Positions 8,155-16,774 of a DNA stretch of 64,000 bases are shown here, piece by piece. Source of the stretch: Candidatus Methanosuratincola sp. (lineage in GTDB: Archaea; Thermoproteota; Methanomethylicia; Methanomethylicales; Methanomethylicaceae); assembly GCA_037478935.1 (NCBI GenBank), contig JBBFLR010000005.1:1-64000 (forward strand), given 5' to 3'. Positions within the stretch are counted from its first letter, which is position 1, and every line of letters begins with the position of its first letter. The position numbers and the translations under genes were made by a program. The notes under the pieces are model-generated. The model searched no databases. It was not told the DNA's origin and was given only the letters and a program-made list of their open reading frames with translations.

Positions 8155-9159
8155 ATGGAACTACAGTTGAACCATATGAATTCTACACTGAATGCTCTAA
8201 AGGGCGAGATAAGCTCGCTCCAGACAGAACTGAATGCGGTCAGGGCCTCCTACTACCCACTCGTGGTTAAGGATGCTCTAGGAAGGGTAGTTACTATAAA
8301 ATCTGAGCCGACAAGAATCGTCTCTGGAGCCCCATCAATCACAGAGACGCTCTTTGCGCTTGGACTCTCAAGCAGGGTCGTGGGTGCGGACTCCTATTCC
8401 AACTACCCGAAGGAGTTCCTCCAGCTCAAAGACCAGGGCAAGATTGCAATCGTGGGCGGGGTGACGACGCTAGATCCTGAGAAAGTCGCTGCTCAAAAGC
8501 CCGACCTCGTCATCATCGACGCAAGCCTTCAAGGCAAATTCATACCAGCACTGGAGGGCTTGGGTCTCACAGTGGTTGCGCTGGAGACAAAGACCGTTGA
8601 GAACGTGAAAAGCAACTTCCAGCTTCTCGCCAAGATCACATACAAGCTCAGCGAGGGCGTCCGCGTCGTCGACCAGCTCAACACCGCTATTCAGAACGTC
8701 TCCAGCAAGGTCTCTTCGTTTACACCTACAAAGATACTCTTCCTTGTCTGGCATGATCCGATGTACACCACGGGGAACGGCACGTACCTGAGCGAACTGA
8801 TCTCGATATCAGGAGGGGAAAATATAGCCGGGGACAGGACTGGGTGGGTCGTCGTCAACCCTGAGCAGGTGATTGCAGCAAACCCGAGCGTTTTGATACT
8901 GAGCTCGATGTCCTTGACAATGGATCCTGACCAGATGTTTGCATACTTCCGATCCCTGCCTGGTTTCGAGCATGTTGATGCCATCAGGAACAACAGGATC
9001 TACATACTCACTGAAGACGCATCAAATGCGCTAGAACGAGCTGGGCCTAGGCTCGTCGATGGTATCTACATCTTGGGATACATCCTGCACCCTGAGGTTT
9101 TCAACGTGCAGCTTCCGAATGTGCTTGGCGCGAACTACACCAGCTACCTAGGGAGATAG
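8155..9159 (+). CDS. btuF: Corrinoid ABC transporter substrate-binding protein (BtuF-like)
   Basis: 334 residues from the first ATG, but the true protein very likely begins upstream (signal sequence from 8062). A short coiled region (residues 5-30) precedes a class III binding-protein fold with 'VVTIKSEPTRIVSGAPSITETLFALGL', 'VGGVTTLDPEKVAAQKPDLVI' and 'WVVVNPEQVIAANPSVLIL', as in BtuF/FhuD proteins. Location next to permease, ATPase and cobinamide salvage genes makes cobalamin or cobinamide the likely ligand. It is outside the membrane, docking on BtuC. Confidence 0.88.
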   Translation: MELQLNHMNSTLNALKGEISSLQTELNAVRASYYPLVVKDALGRVVTIKSEPTRIVSGAPSITETLFALGLSSRVVGADSYSNYPKEFLQLKDQGKIAIVGGVTTLDPEKVAAQKPDLVIIDASLQGKFIPALEGLGLTVVALETKTVENVKSNFQLLAKITYKLSEGVRVVDQLNTAIQNVSSKVSSFTPTKILFLVWHDPMYTTGNGTYLSELISISGGENIAGDRTGWVVVNPEQVIAANPSVLILSSMSLTMDPDQMFAYFRSLPGFEHVDAIRNNRIYILTEDASNALERAGPRLVDGIYILGYILHPEVFNVQLPNVLGANYTSYLGR

Positions 9160-10181
9160 TGCCATTGAACCCGAGACCGATCAGCAAGCGGCTTAGGCTA
9201 ACCCTGTACATGGCCATCCTTTCCATTTTTTTTACCGGGGCTTTCATGGCTTCGATAATGATTGGTTCCATGCCTCTTTCCCCCTCGGGCGTTATCGATG
9301 CGATTGTCAACCCGCGAAACGACCCGGTCGCAAGCAGCATAGTGTTGGGATACAGGATACCCCGCGTACTGTTTGCGTCACTCACCGGCTTCGTCCTGGG
9401 CATTTCGGGGGGAGTAATACAGACCCTCACAAGGAACCCGCTGGCAGACCCGTACATAACCGGGATGTCATCGGGCGCAGCCCTTGGGGCAGCGATCGCT
9501 TTCGTAGTCCCTTTTTTCCCCTACTTCGCAGTGCCTGCCCTTGCGTTCATCGGCGGGCTCTCAATGCTGCTGCTCTCAATCTTCCTTGCGAAGAAAGCAG
9601 GAGCCGGGTCGCTGGGCTTCATTCTTGCTGGTATCGCTGTGGGGACCTTTGCCAGTGCGATATTGATGGTGGTACTTGCAATTTCTTCCGAAAAGGCACA
9701 CGGCATCATCTACTGGCTCTTTGGATCTTTCTCAACATCTACATGGGGGGACTTTCAGGTAGCTCTGGCAGTATCTGCACCAGTGCTTGTCTTCGTGCTC
9801 TACAAGGCAAGGGACCTTAACATCCTGCTGCTCGGTGAAGAGCACGCGTCCCAGCTCGGGATCGACTCGAGGCGTCTTTGGCTTTTGTTGCTCCTGTCAT
9901 CCAGCTTGGGCGTCTCGGTCTGCGTCTCGTTCTGCGGGATAATCGGTTTCATAGGGCTCGTCGCACCCCACATGGTGAGGCTGGTCATCGGATCAGACAA
10001 CAGGATAGTCCTCCCGCTGGCAGGCTTTACTGGATCCCTGCTTATAGTGGTTGCAGACGACATAGTGCGGAATCCGCTCAACCCTATCGCCGAGATGCCT
10101 GTCGGGAGCGTCACTTCGATGATAGGCGTCCCGTTCTTTGTATACCTACTAATAAAGAAGGGTAAGAGCTTTGGCATGTAA
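9159..10181 (+). CDS. btuC: Corrinoid ABC transporter permease (FecCD family)
   Basis: 340 residues, about ten membrane helices. 'GYRIPRVLFASLTGFVLGISGGVIQTLTRNPLADPYITGMSSGAALGA' and the ATPase-coupling loop 'GFIGLVAPHMVRLVIGSDNR' are hallmark FecCD/BtuC sequences. GTG start overlaps the btuF stop by one base. Forms the channel for corrinoid import together with BtuF and BtuD. Confidence 0.92.
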   Translation: MPLNPRPISKRLRLTLYMAILSIFFTGAFMASIMIGSMPLSPSGVIDAIVNPRNDPVASSIVLGYRIPRVLFASLTGFVLGISGGVIQTLTRNPLADPYITGMSSGAALGAAIAFVVPFFPYFAVPALAFIGGLSMLLLSIFLAKKAGAGSLGFILAGIAVGTFASAILMVVLAISSEKAHGIIYWLFGSFSTSTWGDFQVALAVSAPVLVFVLYKARDLNILLLGEEHASQLGIDSRRLWLLLLLSSSLGVSVCVSFCGIIGFIGLVAPHMVRLVIGSDNRIVLPLAGFTGSLLIVVADDIVRNPLNPIAEMPVGSVTSMIGVPFFVYLLIKKGKSFGM

Positions 10182-10983
10182 TCTGGTTGTTGACGGCATT
10201 AAGGTCGAAATTGGATCCTGCAAGATATTGGATAATGTCGAGATCAGCGTGGGGGGCGGGGAGATGCTTGCTATCATCGGCCCCAACGGCTCTGGAAAGA
10301 CCACCCTGCTGAAGTGTATCTCAAGAGCCATCAGCCCAATTAGCGGGGAGATACTTGTCTGCGGGAGGCCAGCCAAGGAATACAACAATCGCGAGTATTC
10401 AAAGAGGGTCAGCGCGATGCTTCCCCAGTGGCCCAGCGGCTTCAGCATGAAATCCTATGAGATAGTCCTCATGGGCTGCAGGAACCAGGCTAGGGGCATA
10501 TGGTGGGAGGGGGACGGAGAGCTGGAGGTAGCGCGCGCAGCGCTGGGCGTGCTGGGCGCCATGGATCTCTACGAGAGAGATTTTGACACGCTGAGCAGCG
10601 GCGAGCAGAGGAAGGTCCTCGTCGCAAAGTCATTGGCCCAGAAGACCGGGATAATATTGCTGGACGAGCCTGTTGCTTATCTGGATATGAAGTACAAGCT
10701 CGAGGTGATGAACGTCCTCAGGGCACTCGCGGACATGGGAAAGACTGTCCTGGTGACGCTTCACGAAATAGACCTTGCCTCGAAGTACTGCGAAAACGTA
10801 GTGGTCCTCAGCCACGGAAGAGTGGTGGCTGCTGGGAGGCCAAGGGAAGTGATCACGTCAGAGCTTCTAAGCAGCGTATATGGCGTCGACGCTGTTGTAA
10901 AGTGGGACGAAGAGATCGACTACCCTATCATTATGCCAAAGACTAGGCGGATACCCAAGGGGGAGGCATCTTGCCTGATTTGA
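10171..10983 (+). CDS. btuD: Corrinoid ABC transporter ATPase
   Basis: 270 residues. Walker A GPNGSGKTT (residues 37-45), signature LSSGEQRK, Walker B IILLDEP and the switch His in 'VLVTLHEIDLASKYC' are intact. Iron-siderophore/cobalamin-type ABC ATPase (FepC/BtuD). TTG start lies inside btuC (11-base overlap), so translation is coupled. Confidence 0.92.
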   Translation: MACNLVVDGIKVEIGSCKILDNVEISVGGGEMLAIIGPNGSGKTTLLKCISRAISPISGEILVCGRPAKEYNNREYSKRVSAMLPQWPSGFSMKSYEIVLMGCRNQARGIWWEGDGELEVARAALGVLGAMDLYERDFDTLSSGEQRKVLVAKSLAQKTGIILLDEPVAYLDMKYKLEVMNVLRALADMGKTVLVTLHEIDLASKYCENVVVLSHGRVVAAGRPREVITSELLSSVYGVDAVVKWDEEIDYPIIMPKTRRIPKGEASCLI

Positions 10984-11930
10984 ACCCGAAGGCGAGACTA
11001 ACGCAGCTGCTAAGGGAGGCGATCCTGAAAGGGGAGCCAAAAGCTTTGATCCTCTCGGGCGGGATAGACAGCAGCCTTCTCGCAGCTCTCGCCCCAAAGA
11101 ATATGCTGGATCTCTGTGTCACTGCACTGTTTGAAGGTTCGGGCGCGCGAGACAGGGTCTACTCTAGAGTGGTCGCGGATCGGCTTGGGATAAGGCACGC
11201 TGTCGTTGAGTATGGCATCGAGGAAGCTGAGAAGGCTGCGAGGGAGATTGTGAAGTTGCTTGGGACATTCGACCACGTTGAGATCAGAAACGACATCACG
11301 ATCTATGTGGCAATCAAATCGTGCATCGAAGAGGGAATCGCCTGCGCGATGACCGGGGACGGAGGTGATGAGCTGTTCGCTGGGTACGACTACATGACAA
11401 AGATGGACGAGCTCGAGCTCGACAGCTACATCAATTCGCTGACCGGCAAATGGTCTTTCTCTGCGATCCGGCTGGGGGCACACCTGGGCGTTACGACCAC
11501 CCAGCCATACCTAGATCCCGAGGTGGTCGAGTTCGCACGCGGGCTCCCCTACGAGTGGAGGGTGCGCAGGTCTGACAGGATCTTGGGAAAGTGGATTTTA
11601 AGGTCACTGCTCGAGGACCTCGGCCTCCCAGAGATAGCATACAGGGCGAAGGAGCCCATCGAGCTAGGTAGCGGCAGCGCATCCCTTACGAGCCTACTGA
11701 ACGAAGCCCTAGGTGAAGAGGTAGATGAGATCGTCGAAGAAGCCGCGCGCGATGGAGTCCTCTTCTGGAGCAGGGAACAGGCCTATTTCTACAAAATATT
11801 CAAGGACGTCTTCGGAAAGGTGCCGCGACCGTCATCGGATGGACCATCCTGTGCCTGCTGCGGTGCCCCCCTGGATGCAAACCGAATCAACTGCAGATAC
11901 TGCGGCTTCACCAACGGGTTTAGGGGATGA
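10971..11930 (+). CDS. Asparagine synthetase-like PP-loop ATPase with C-terminal zinc ribbon
   Basis: 319 residues. The PP-loop SGGIDS (residues 29-34) and the 'GDGGDELFAGYDY' motif are those of the synthetase domain of AsnB. The N-terminal glutaminase domain is absent, so it would use free ammonia or a partner. Cys pairs near C294/C297 and C308/C311 form a C-terminal zinc ribbon not found in AsnB. Its start overlaps btuD by 13 bases and the next gene follows after 4 bases, so it belongs to the corrinoid operon. A role in amidating a corrinoid carboxylate is inference; asparagine or another amide product cannot be excluded. Confidence 0.75.
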   Translation: MPDLNPKARLTQLLREAILKGEPKALILSGGIDSSLLAALAPKNMLDLCVTALFEGSGARDRVYSRVVADRLGIRHAVVEYGIEEAEKAAREIVKLLGTFDHVEIRNDITIYVAIKSCIEEGIACAMTGDGGDELFAGYDYMTKMDELELDSYINSLTGKWSFSAIRLGAHLGVTTTQPYLDPEVVEFARGLPYEWRVRRSDRILGKWILRSLLEDLGLPEIAYRAKEPIELGSGSASLTSLLNEALGEEVDEIVEEAARDGVLFWSREQAYFYKIFKDVFGKVPRPSSDGPSCACCGAPLDANRINCRYCGFTNGFRG

Positions 11931-11934
11931 GGGG

Positions 11935-12594
11935 ATGAGGGGCTTGGCTTTCTTCTCTGGGGGCAAAGACTCGGTCTTTGCAGTGATGAAGGCAAGGCAG
12001 AACGGCGTCCCTGTCGACTACCTCCTCTTCAACACCCATGACTTCCCAGAGCCCAATGTCCACCAAATAAACAGGCGGCTAGTGGAGGAGATTGCCCGCC
12101 TAATTGGGATCCCCCTGCAGGTGCTGCATCTCGAGGTGGGGAGGGAGTATGCGCTGCTGGCCGACCTATTTTCAGAGCTTGACGTCGGGGTTGTGACCGT
12201 AGGCAACATCAACGTCGAAGACCAAATGGAGTGGTACGAAAAGCTCTGCGAAGAAACTGGAGCGGCTCTCTACGCCCCCCTATGGGCCGGGCCTGGAGGT
12301 TCGAGTTTCTTGACGCTTATGGGCCAGTTAGAGGCGGGTTTGAAAGCCATGATCTGCAGTATAATGAAGTCTGCCCTCCCTGCGAGACTCCTCGGCCGTG
12401 TAATCGACTATGCACTTGCAAAGGACTTGTTAAGCCTCATCGATCCCTGTGGTGAAGGGGGCGAGTACCATACGCTGGTTTTGGACGCGCCCATCATGTC
12501 GGGCCGTTTGTTAATCGATGAGTTCTCGCCCAAGGAATCTAAAGATCGTCTCATGCTGACTGTGGAGAGGTACAGAGTGGAGGATAAAAAATGA
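11935..12594 (+). CDS. Dph6/MJ0570-type PP-loop ATP pyrophosphatase (diphthine-ammonia ligase family)
   Basis: 219 residues from ATG 11935; this start places the PP-loop SGGKDS at residues 8-13, as in the family. 'GNINVEDQMEWYEKLCEETGAALYAPLW' and 'DPCGEGGEYHTLVLDAP' are typical of the family that includes diphthine-ammonia ligase. The family reaction is ATP-dependent amidation of the diphthine carboxylate on EF-2. Here the gene is locked in a corrinoid operon (ATGA overlap with cobD), next to a second PP-loop ATPase, so a corrinoid-related amidation is an alternative. The family assignment is firm, the substrate is not. Confidence 0.8.
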   Translation: MRGLAFFSGGKDSVFAVMKARQNGVPVDYLLFNTHDFPEPNVHQINRRLVEEIARLIGIPLQVLHLEVGREYALLADLFSELDVGVVTVGNINVEDQMEWYEKLCEETGAALYAPLWAGPGGSSFLTLMGQLEAGLKAMICSIMKSALPARLLGRVIDYALAKDLLSLIDPCGEGGEYHTLVLDAPIMSGRLLIDEFSPKESKDRLMLTVERYRVEDKK

Positions 12595-13982
12595 TTTCCA
12601 CCCCTGTCGCAAGTCACGGTGGAGACGCCCTCGAAGTGAGCAAAAAGCTTGGGCTGCCTCTGGATTCAATCCTGGATTTCAGCCTAAACGTCAACCCCTA
12701 TGGCCCGCCTCCCGCTGTGTACGACGCGATCATGACGTATGCCCCTCAGATACGCTTCTATCCGGAGAGATCCTACAGCAGACTGAAATCCTCGGTCGCA
12801 CGCTTCCTGGGGATTGGTGAGGAATGCGTGATCTTGGGGTCAGGAGGCACCGAGCTGATACACTCCATACTCGCAAGGTTCGTCCGGGGTGGTCCGGTGG
12901 TCATACCCCTCCCGTCCTTCAGCGAATACGAGGCTGCGGCTTCGGCACTCGGTTTGGATATGCGGCTCGTCAACCCTGTCGGCTTGAATGTTGACCTCGG
13001 GTCTACGCTGGGGCTTGTCAAAGAGGGAATCGCCAAGTGCGTGATCCTCTGCAACCCCAACAACCCGACAGGGGAGATGTTGGATCTCCGAGTTCTCAAG
13101 GAACTGATCGATACTGCCGAGGAGGAAGGCACAGTAGTTTTGGTCGATGAAGCGTACCTCGACCTCTGCCAGGACTCAGAGCGCCTGACCCTTGCGCCAG
13201 CAGTGAATGAGTTTCGTAACCTGTTTGTTCTGAGGTCGCTGACGAAGCCTTTTGGGTTCCCAGGTCTGAGGGTCGGCTACGCTCTCTGCAGCCCTGCGGC
13301 AGCGAGGAAGTTCGAGTCAACCGCAATCAGTTGGCGGATAGGGGTGCTCGAAGAGGCAGCCGCTGTTTCGGCTCTGGAGGATGGGGGCTTCCTGCCGGAG
13401 TCCAAGAAGAAGATACTCCTCGAAAAGCAGAAGCTGATCGATGGGATATGTTCGATAAAAGGCCTCCGTCCCGTCGAGTCGAAAACGAACTTCATGATGG
13501 TCGACGTCTCAGGGGCGGGCCTCTCACCAAGGAACCTTAGGTGGCGGTTACTTTCCTACGGCGTCTTGGTAAGGGAACTGGGCTCTGTGAAGGGACTGCC
13601 TGGGAAATTCATCAGGATCTGTGTCAGGCGTCCTGACGAGAACCGGATACTCTTGGAGGCGCTGAGGAACGTGATCGGTTCGCTCGACAAGATATACCCG
13701 CACAACGTGAGCTGCAATGGGAAGAAATGTCATGGGAAGGTGGACGACTGCAGGCTTTGTTTCTGCCCCTTTTACCCGTGCCTCGACAATACTACCGGCG
13801 GGTCTTTCGTAAAAAGGGAGAACGGAGGGGTTGTCTGGGGGTGCAAGGATTGCGTCTGGGTTCACCGCCCAGAGGTCGCTGACGCTCTGTTGGACGGGCT
13901 TTCGCGTATAGATGCAAGGTCAGATGATCCTGAAACAATCCTGAATGTGAGGAGGAGGGTACTGGAAGCATGCCTTCCATGA
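12591..13982 (+). CDS. cobD: L-threonine-O-3-phosphate decarboxylase-like PLP enzyme with Cys-rich C-terminal domain
   Basis: 463 residues. Residues 1-360 are a fold-type I aminotransferase related to histidinol-phosphate aminotransferase; the PLP lysine lies in LRSLTKPFGFPGLRVGY, and 'CNPNNPTGEML' and 'VDEAYLDL' are also present. The decarboxylase makes (R)-1-aminopropan-2-ol phosphate for the nucleotide loop. The last 100 residues carry several Cys (CNGKKCHGKVDDCRLCFCPF, then a C-x2-C near 'WGCKDCVW'), matching the small Cys-rich domain fused to archaeal CobD. Overlaps the preceding gene by ATGA. Confidence 0.88.
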   Translation: MISTPVASHGGDALEVSKKLGLPLDSILDFSLNVNPYGPPPAVYDAIMTYAPQIRFYPERSYSRLKSSVARFLGIGEECVILGSGGTELIHSILARFVRGGPVVIPLPSFSEYEAAASALGLDMRLVNPVGLNVDLGSTLGLVKEGIAKCVILCNPNNPTGEMLDLRVLKELIDTAEEEGTVVLVDEAYLDLCQDSERLTLAPAVNEFRNLFVLRSLTKPFGFPGLRVGYALCSPAAARKFESTAISWRIGVLEEAAAVSALEDGGFLPESKKKILLEKQKLIDGICSIKGLRPVESKTNFMMVDVSGAGLSPRNLRWRLLSYGVLVRELGSVKGLPGKFIRICVRRPDENRILLEALRNVIGSLDKIYPHNVSCNGKKCHGKVDDCRLCFCPFYPCLDNTTGGSFVKRENGGVVWGCKDCVWVHRPEVADALLDGLSRIDARSDDPETILNVRRRVLEACLP

Positions 13983-14920
13983 CTGACGCGCTGATCGTGC
14001 TCTGGCTAGCCCTCCTGATCGATTTGCTGTTTGGCGAGCCGCCCCGGCAGCTCCACCTGACCGTGTGGGCGGGCAAATCAATCGAGATGATTGAACCTTC
14101 ATTCAGGAAGATCTTCAAGGACGAACGGGTCGGAGGGACAGCATTGGCCCTCTCTTTGATAGCTATATTCGTATTGTTCGTATCCTTCCTATCAGCAATA
14201 TCGGCATTCAGCTGGCCAGTTTACATCCTGGTCTCTGCTTTTTTTCTGAAGATGGCGTTTGCATTGAAATGCATGTTCAGACACGTCGAGCCGATAGCAA
14301 AGGGACTCGACTCCGACTTGGCGTCCTCGAGGAAAAGTCTCTCCATGGTGGTTCGGAGGGAGACTGCTGCTCTTGATAAGCGCCTTGTCGCCTCAGGTGC
14401 TATCGAGACCGTGGCTGAGGGATTTGTTGACGGGTTCTTGTCCCCAGTCTTCTACTACTGCATCTTGGGGTTGCCTGGCGCTGTGGCTTACAGGGTCATA
14501 AACACGCTGGACTCTATGGTCGGGTACAGGAACGCCCAGTACCTCAGATTCGGCTGGTTCTCCGCAAAGCTCGACACATTGGCAAACTACATACCGTCAA
14601 GACTGACGCCCCTGATCTTTGCGCTCTCAGCTTGGATCCTCAAGCTCGACTGGAGGTCAGCATTCCGTTTCTGCAGGAGTTACCATGCCTTAACCTCGAG
14701 CGTCAATGCAGGGTGGCCCATGTCGTCGATGGCAGGCGCGCTGAGGGTTAGGCTTGAGAAACCAGGGTGCTACGCCCTCGGAGAAGAGATCGAACCCTTG
14801 TCCTCGGAGAAGATCAGGGCGTCACTGGCAGTCTACGGGGTCTCCGCACTTGCCACCTCGCTGATATTCTCATCTTTGTTGCTCATAGGGGGAATCGTAT
14901 ATGAAACGTACTTTGTTTGA
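13970..14920 (+). CDS. cbiB: Adenosylcobinamide-phosphate synthase
   Basis: 316 residues, integral membrane protein. 'LLIDLLFGEPPRQLHLTVWAGK', 'DGFLSPVFYYCILGLPGAVAYRVINTLDSMVGY' and 'NYIPSRLTP' are signatures of CbiB (CobD in Pseudomonas naming). It attaches aminopropanol (phosphate) to adenosylcobyric acid. Its start overlaps the upstream decarboxylase, which makes its substrate, by 13 bases. Confidence 0.93.
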   Translation: MPSMTDALIVLWLALLIDLLFGEPPRQLHLTVWAGKSIEMIEPSFRKIFKDERVGGTALALSLIAIFVLFVSFLSAISAFSWPVYILVSAFFLKMAFALKCMFRHVEPIAKGLDSDLASSRKSLSMVVRRETAALDKRLVASGAIETVAEGFVDGFLSPVFYYCILGLPGAVAYRVINTLDSMVGYRNAQYLRFGWFSAKLDTLANYIPSRLTPLIFALSAWILKLDWRSAFRFCRSYHALTSSVNAGWPMSSMAGALRVRLEKPGCYALGEEIEPLSSEKIRASLAVYGVSALATSLIFSSLLLIGGIVYETYFV

Positions 14921-16019
14921 TGGCGTCGAGGCAAGATTGAGCCAAGAGGCTATAGTTGTCGAATCTAGAAACCCGCTAAAAATATTGAGCTCTGCGCCGG
15001 TAAAAGGCGGTCTCCGCCTCTGCTCAAGGATAGTGAACCTGAAAGTGGACAAGAATTTCTGCGAGGATCCGGAGGAGCACTTCAGGTCTTGGGCAAGCCC
15101 TCTTGGGTTTGAAGATGCCGTCTGCCTAATGACCGCAGCAGACTTGACAAAAGCAGAGGTCGTCGAGAGGCATGGTGAGGTTCATGTAGTCGTCATTGTG
15201 ACTGCAGGCGTATCCAACGCAACTTCCATAGGCGACAGATTCCCAGTGGAGCCCTCTGGAACAATAAACATCATAATACTCGTTGACCAGGCTCTCACGG
15301 AAGGGTGCATGGCAAACATAATCATGTCGGCAACCGAGGCCAAGTGCAAGGCACTATCTTATCTGGACGTCAGGAGCACTGCAAGCAAAGAATTGGCCAC
15401 TGGGACGTCATCAGACGCCATCCTTGTGGCATCCGCCTCCAATGGAGAACCCATGAAATACGCCGGTTCAGCCACTGAGCTCGGCAGGCTCGTTGGGGAG
15501 TGCGTCGAAGAGGCTGTGAGGAGGGCTGTGATAAAACACGACGGACTGATCCCGCATCGCCCCCTCCTCTCTAGACTCAGAGAACGCGGGATAACTGTTG
15601 AGAGCCTAGTCGAGACGGCGATGGAGATGTACGTCCCACATCCGAAGTTCAAGAAGGAGAGGGCGATGAAGATCTTTGAAAAGCATCTCCTTGAGGCACT
15701 GTCGGACGCAAACATCTCCGCCCTAGTGATGGCAGCACTCAGGATGAACGAGGATGGGGAGAGGGGCCTGCTGCCAGGTATTGATAAGATCTCCTTCGAG
15801 GGCGACCCCGTCTATCTGGTTGCAGACGAAATAATAGGCATATCGATCGCCCTCCAGCTGGCAGGCTATTACGGCCTATTTGAGTTCTACAGGTTCGACA
15901 GGAAGAAGCCAGGCATCCTGAAAAGGCTCCCGCCCTTCGTCGACGACGCCATTGGCGCGCTCATAGCTGGCGCCTCCAGCCGCATGTACTCAGATATGCT
16001 AAAGGGAAGGGGGCATTGA
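14901..16019 (+). CDS. cbiS: CbiS: adenosylcobinamide amidohydrolase (CbiZ) fused to alpha-ribazole-phosphate phosphatase (CobZ)
   Basis: 372 residues, two domains. Residues 1-215 are CbiZ-like ('VCLMTAADLTKAEVV', 'VTAGVSNATSIGD', 'ATEAKCKALSYLDVRSTASKELATGTSSDAILVA'), hydrolysing adenosylcobinamide to adenosylcobyric acid. Residues 225-372 are a PgpA-like phosphatase of the archaeal CobZ type ('MYVPHPKFKKERAMKIFEKHL', 'LVADEIIGISIALQLAGYYGLFEFYRFDRKKPG'). The fusion matches the Methanopyrus CbiS arrangement known from the literature. The gene overlaps cbiB by 20 bases. Its presence shows that the cell rebuilds incomplete corrinoids. Confidence 0.9.
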   Translation: MKRTLFDGVEARLSQEAIVVESRNPLKILSSAPVKGGLRLCSRIVNLKVDKNFCEDPEEHFRSWASPLGFEDAVCLMTAADLTKAEVVERHGEVHVVVIVTAGVSNATSIGDRFPVEPSGTINIIILVDQALTEGCMANIIMSATEAKCKALSYLDVRSTASKELATGTSSDAILVASASNGEPMKYAGSATELGRLVGECVEEAVRRAVIKHDGLIPHRPLLSRLRERGITVESLVETAMEMYVPHPKFKKERAMKIFEKHLLEALSDANISALVMAALRMNEDGERGLLPGIDKISFEGDPVYLVADEIIGISIALQLAGYYGLFEFYRFDRKKPGILKRLPPFVDDAIGALIAGASSRMYSDMLKGRGH

Positions 16020-16774
16020 AGACGGGGCTGCTCAGCGGTTTCAGGTCGGTACTTTCATTCCTTACAATCCTGCCCTTTGGATCAGGGACGATCGAGGAGA
16101 TGGCAAAATATGCCTTCTACTTCCCTATCGCCGGCGCCTTCATAGGCATTATCAGCGGTAGCGCTGGTCTAGCACTATTTAACTTCCTCGACCCCAGTCT
16201 CGCAGGATGGTTTACGCTCTTTGTACTGCTCCTACTGACCGGATTCAACCACATCGACGGGGTTCTGGACCTCGGCGATGCCCTCATGGTCAGGGGGTCT
16301 AGGGAGCGGCGCCTCGAAATACTCCACGACAGGCACCATGGCATCGGCGGCTATGCCGCCATGTTCTTTCTGCTCGTTTTGACTGGATCGGTGCTGTCGC
16401 TGCTCGGCCGCTCAATATTTCTTTCCCTCTTGGTTACAGAGACGCTCGGCAAGTTTTCAATGCTGGTCGCAGGTGGGTTGGGCAGACCGTATCCGAAAGG
16501 GATAGGTGGCATATTCATCTCGAAACTGAAGGGTGAGCTTTTTAAAAATATTACATTGGGTATAGCCGCCGTCCTCATCGTAATCTTCGTCTCATGCGAC
16601 CCGCTGAGCGCTGGGATCTTGCTAGTAGCCTCGATCATTTTCCCAGCCCTCTTGACCTTATACCTCCAGAGTGTCTTTGGGTATATCACGGGCGATATGC
16701 TCGGGTGCACGAGCGAGCTTACGCGACTTCTGGCACTGCTGATTCTCTACGCCCTCTCGGGTGTTTCTCCATGA
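16016..16774 (+). CDS. cobS: Adenosylcobinamide-GDP ribazoletransferase (cobalamin synthase)
   Basis: 252 residues, polytopic membrane protein. The conserved 'FNHIDGVLDLGDALMVRGSRERRLEILHDRHHGIGGYA' region, split here for reference only, is the CobS active-site signature. It joins adenosylcobinamide-GDP with alpha-ribazole (phosphate). TTG start overlaps the cbiS stop (TTGA); its stop overlaps cobY (ATGA). Confidence 0.92.
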   Translation: MKTGLLSGFRSVLSFLTILPFGSGTIEEMAKYAFYFPIAGAFIGIISGSAGLALFNFLDPSLAGWFTLFVLLLLTGFNHIDGVLDLGDALMVRGSRERRLEILHDRHHGIGGYAAMFFLLVLTGSVLSLLGRSIFLSLLVTETLGKFSMLVAGGLGRPYPKGIGGIFISKLKGELFKNITLGIAAVLIVIFVSCDPLSAGILLVASIIFPALLTLYLQSVFGYITGDMLGCTSELTRLLALLILYALSGVSP

